This document shows, piece after piece, positions 60,641-64,000 of a stretch of DNA of 64,000 bases. The stretch spans positions 116,177,509 to 116,241,508 of the forward strand of contig CP136068.1 in assembly GCA_032622095.1 (NCBI GenBank), written 5' to 3'. The notes beneath the pieces are model-generated. The model searched no databases and was not told the origin of the DNA. It worked only from the letters and a program-made list of their open reading frames with translations. The DNA comes from Siphonodentalium dalli. Lineage: Eukaryota > Mollusca > Scaphopoda > Gadilida > Siphonodentaliidae. Position 1 is the first letter of the stretch. Every line of letters begins with the position of its first letter. A program made the position numbers and the translations under genes.

Positions 60641-60706
60641 ATTGGAAGCAGCTGGGGGTAATCTTACTTTGATGTGTTTATATCCGGTTGTAATTACTCA
60701 TTGCAG

Positions 60707-60903
60707 GCCAAGCTATGTGTGGTGTTTGTTTGTGTTGCGGTCGGATCTTTGAGTGCCGTTCCCCAACCCCCACCGGAGGAACTCCCACCGGGGGGATCAG
60801 GCTGTTTTCCGACATTCAAGATGAGGACCGATGTAGTAGATGTACTGCTCTCTACAGAGTACAAGGTCAAAGAGAACGCTGGAAGTGAATATCGCACCGC
60901 AGA
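60707..60903 (+). CDS. Candidate exon of a secreted protein (partial gene)
   Basis: The frame starts after an acceptor-like TTGCAG (60701-60706) and runs 197 nt to a strong donor (GTGAGT at 60904), leaving phase 2. It encodes a hydrophobic leader (KLCVVFVCVAVGSLSA) with a likely signal-peptidase site after the SLSA. A proline-rich stretch (VPQPPPEELPPGGSG) follows, then an acidic and basic segment with one cysteine and no transmembrane helix. An alternative start is the in-frame ATG at 60674, without an upstream exon. I recognise no family. The region is less repetitive than its surroundings and both splice signals fit. Neighbouring exons were not identified, and the polypyrimidine tract is weak. 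Confidence 0.45.
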
Positions 60904-62025
60904 GTGAGTATTGTTTTCTTTTACCCATGAACTAATTAATAACTTTTTTTTCGATTAAAGGGATGCTGTACCCAAATGTTGTTGTTGGGTTTTTTAGTCT
61001 CTGAATTGTAGAATAAGGCAACCGGATTTAAATTTTTTTGAAAGTCTGTTGAGTACGAAGTAATGTTACGGATGGCAGATTAGCCGGAAGGCGAAAATAC
61101 CAATTTGACGTTGTCGGTTAATTTTTTTTGGACTGTTTTCAAGCAATTGTATCAAATAAATGTTAAATTATATGCATACTGGTCCCATATACTCATTAAG
61201 TCATTCTATAGTCACTAGTCAGTGAATGACTTGAGTTTACGCCCCGTATCAACATAACTGTTTACACGATCATGTGTGTCACGCTTTGCCCAATCCACTA
61301 TCCGTGAATAATTTTGATCACGTCTTGTACACGGGAATTCGTAATTCAATTTATGACTCCAGCTTTAATTAAATTTATATCATATTATTAACTTTGATTT
61401 TAAGATAACCTATTAACCTGAACGTTTACAGAATATATCTTCGACTCAAATTACTTAGTTTTCAATATATTATCGGTATTAGATCGTTGTTATCACCGGG
61501 AATTTATTGAAAATGGCGCACATTACCCCTTTAAGGTTATGCAGTTATATTTCCATAGCTTCACTAGTAAAACAGTTTCATCAACTTTTCATTTATCCGG
61601 TCCTTGCAAATTTTGTCCTAACGGATTTTGTTCTAAATAGTTACATGGCCTGCCTGTGTTACACTAAATCCGGTTCGGTGATTGGTCAACTGCCAAGTGA
61701 GTCACCCGTTTTATATCCCAATAAAACACAGACCGCAACAAGAACACGACTTCACAAATTATTGACCCAATCACAAAAATCTATCAGCAGAATAATTGGG
61801 CGCGCTTTTAAAAAGTTCACCTGAATTGCATTGAACTCAGTTATTTATGTCGATCACGTGATCATTATTAAGTGATTGGTGTAGAAGTCGCAAATGTTAT
61901 CGAAATCGCTGTTATCTTTGCACCCAACAAACTAAATATCGGTTAACGAAAAGTAATGTTATCTTAAACGTATCGGCAAATACTATTAATCTTAATTTCA
62001 CAGGAGAACCACCATAAGTAGAAAA
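60904..62025. other. Possible intron or spacer
   Basis: If the exon at 60707 is real, this is the start of its downstream intron. A 105-codon frame at 61507-61824 has no recognisable domain and no clear splice sites. No repeat family was recognised. Confidence 0.35.
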
Positions 62026-63494
62026 CCCCCATGTACGTGGTATCGACAATCCCGATGGTATCACCAAACCAGACGTTTTGATAAATCAACATATCTTCCC
62101 TTAGATGCATCTATATATCTCCCAGTTAAATTGTGATATCCACTATTCAAAACATAATTTCACAAAGCGGAATGTTCCCTCAATGGGATAGCGACCATAG
62201 CTTGCTCTCATCCCGATAAATTGAATAGATATTCCGGCTCATTTTCGTTAGGTAGTTCGTTGGAAACATTACTATCAGCCATAGATTGCGGAATGCGTGT
62301 ATCAATAGAAAACTATATGTTTAATTAACCATAAAATTGTCAAGCCTGCAGAGCGGTTCGCAAAATACTATCTGCGTCCAAGTGTGGGCACCCACCATAA
62401 TGTCGGGTAACAAAGCCGCAGATCGATCCTGCGTTGAGATGTCGCCAAACAGGAGCTGGGATGTCAAAGATGCGAATGATATACTTCACATTTTGACCGT
62501 TTCTGCTTGAAAATATCCCATGAATACTATTCGACATTATAGGCCCGGAACTGTACAACGAATGGAAACATTAAATCAGTGTAAATACTGAGTTAGCAGG
62601 GACGTGGCTAGAGGGTCCCTATTGGGGGTGTTCACCTTTAGTTTTTAAATGCACCCCTTCCAGTAACTTTAGAAGTTACCCGTTGTAAACTCGATGAAAA
62701 CTCGAACCTAAAATGGGGGTGCAAACAGAAGTTACTGCATGGGGTGCATTAAGAAACTATAGGTGAACACCCCCAACAGGGACCCTCTATCCACGTCCCT
62801 GCTAACTCATGATTTACACTGATTAAATTTTTCCATTCGTTGTACAGTTCCGGGCCTGTAAGGTCGAACAATACAGAACAGCCTATATTATTAATATGAC
62901 ATTAGAACATAAAACACAAACAAACATACACATTTTCACCCTTGCACATGCACCCCCACCCTAAAGATGATCCTGTGCTGGCCTGTCCGAATGATAATTG
63001 GGATATTTCCAAAAAATGTGAAGTATATCATTCGCTTCTTTGACATCCCAGCTCGGGTTTGGCGACATCTCATCGCAGGGTCGATCTGCGGCTTTGATAC
63101 CCGAAATTATTGTGGGTACCTACAGTTGGACGCAGATAGTATTTTTGCGAACCGCTTTGCAGACTAGACAATTTTATGGTTAATTAAACATATATTTTTC
63201 TATCGATACACGCATTATCCGCCATTTATGGCTGATAATTATGTTTCAAACGAACTACTTAACGTCAAAAAGTGTCTACTATTTATGATAAAATCGGAAA
63301 TGAGCCGGAATTTCTATTAAATTTATAGCTATGGTTGCTATCCCATTGAGAGAACATTCCGCTTTGCGAAATTATATTTTGAATAGTGGATATCACCATT
63401 TAACTGGGAAATATATAGATTCATTGGAGGGAAGATATGTTCATTTATCAAAACCACATGGTGTGGTTTCGGTGATACCATTGGGTTTGGCGAT
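62026..63494. mobile_element. Foldback element B, nearly loopless
   Basis: The left arm 62026-62665 and right arm about 62719-63494 are inverted copies and match the arms of element A (39832-43212). The tip GTACGTGGTATCG is intact on the left. The right tip is broken after GGGTTTGGCGAT. It has only a short centre, unlike the 1.7-kb loop of A. Frames at 62340-62558 and 62967-63167 are mirror artefacts. Confidence 0.75.
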
Positions 63495-63916
63495 GGTGTA
63501 GAATGTATAGAAGTAAAACGAGCGAAAAAATCTTCAGATTATTTCCGAAGAAAAAGACGAATATAGTTGAAACTGTCACGTGGTCACTCATATATCTAAT
63601 TATCGATCGATAAAGTGGCGTCATCAACTCGTCGTTTTTTATTAGCTGATCGTGCTATAGTGTAACACGACTGTAACGCTGCATTGTTAGTTTCAATTTA
63701 ATTTCTTTGCATATGTGATCACGAGTCTTGTTTATTTCGCTAGGTACGTGTGGACTGAGGGTTAGCAGTGCGGTTATTTTAGGCAACAGGCTTCGAAGGC
63801 GCCCCAAGCATCGATCTCGAAGTTAAATCCAGTCATTTCCTTTACTTGAATTACACACATATCCCACGCGGCACGCAAATCTGGAGTGCATCTTTGTCGT
63901 TCCGTGTACTCTATAA
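63495..63916. other. Non-coding spacer
   Basis: No feature was recognised. Confidence 0.3.
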
Positions 63917-64000
63917 CCCTTTAGCCAACAAAAGGGCCCTGTGCCAATGCATTCTCTTATATATGCGAGTCGACCATAGGTCGCCTCGCATATATAAGAG
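63917..64000 (+). mobile_element. piggyBac-like MITE, copy P5, cut by window end
   Basis: CCCTTTAGCCAACA after ATAA (mutated TTAA), then CCCTGTGCC and the first hairpin from 63943. The sequence ends inside the hairpin. Confidence 0.8.

Overview
The window reads as AT-rich nuclear DNA of an animal, most likely a lophotrochozoan (mollusc-like). The organism call is an inference from the style of the repeats: a tRNA-derived SINE whose tail gives ATTAAACCCCAATCAATCAA, many short foldback DNA elements, 'gacggacgg' non-coding repeats, and an animal-type MULE transposase remnant. It is not bacterial: there are no compact genes, ribosome binding sites or operons. I see no intact protein-coding gene, rRNA, tRNA or CRISPR array. 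The coding signal is limited to one good exon candidate (60707-60903, secreted-type leader), a broken MULE transposase C-terminus (18669-19561), a gag-like N-terminal fragment inside a MITE (about 37742-37959), and two weak scraps.

Nearly everything else is nested mobile DNA. Several elements can be delimited to the base by terminal inverted repeats (TIRs) plus target-site duplications (TSDs): piggyBac-like MITEs in TTAA sites (1115-1484, 6386-6846, 14249-14642, 24407-24763, 27348-27739, and one cut by the window end at 63917); a larger TTAA element, 26817-29790; a CACTA-like element, 8744-11831, with a TA-flanked MITE nested at 9590-10104; a MULE-like element with about 330-bp TIRs and a 9-bp TSD, 31351-33375; a hAT-like element with an 8-bp TSD, 33976-35073; a SINE with a 9-bp TSD, 30632-30928; a 9.4-kb element flanked by TTA, 49983-59403; a TA-flanked element, 59967-60430; and a foldback pair, 39832-43212 and 62026-63494. 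Two short MITE families recur. M1 is about 470 bp with ends like ACATGGCGGTTTGCGCTCC. M2 is about 510 bp with ends like TTTAAAGGCACGGGTGGCG.

Tandem arrays are the second theme: 137 bp (3432-4380), 41 bp (15055-15530), 205 bp (20469-20875), TCA/ATC (23162-23760), 29 bp (27878-29240), 27 bp with a 12-bp sub-repeat (45471-46862), about 590 bp (57690-59400), (CT)n and (GA)n. Most long open frames in the window are artefacts of these arrays. Two arrays can be traced to a single-copy seed inside a transposon.

The most unusual signal is a 69-bp near-perfect hairpin starting GCCAATGCATTCTCTTATAT, present 12 times. It usually occurs as an inverted pair forming a module bounded by CCCTGTGCC and GGCACAGGG. 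The module, or half of it, sits inside at least three carriers with unrelated ends and, in one case, a different target site. The second is the 9.4-kb TTA-flanked element, whose empty site can be read from a sister MITE copy; its subterminal zones are inverted arrays and no transposase was recognised.
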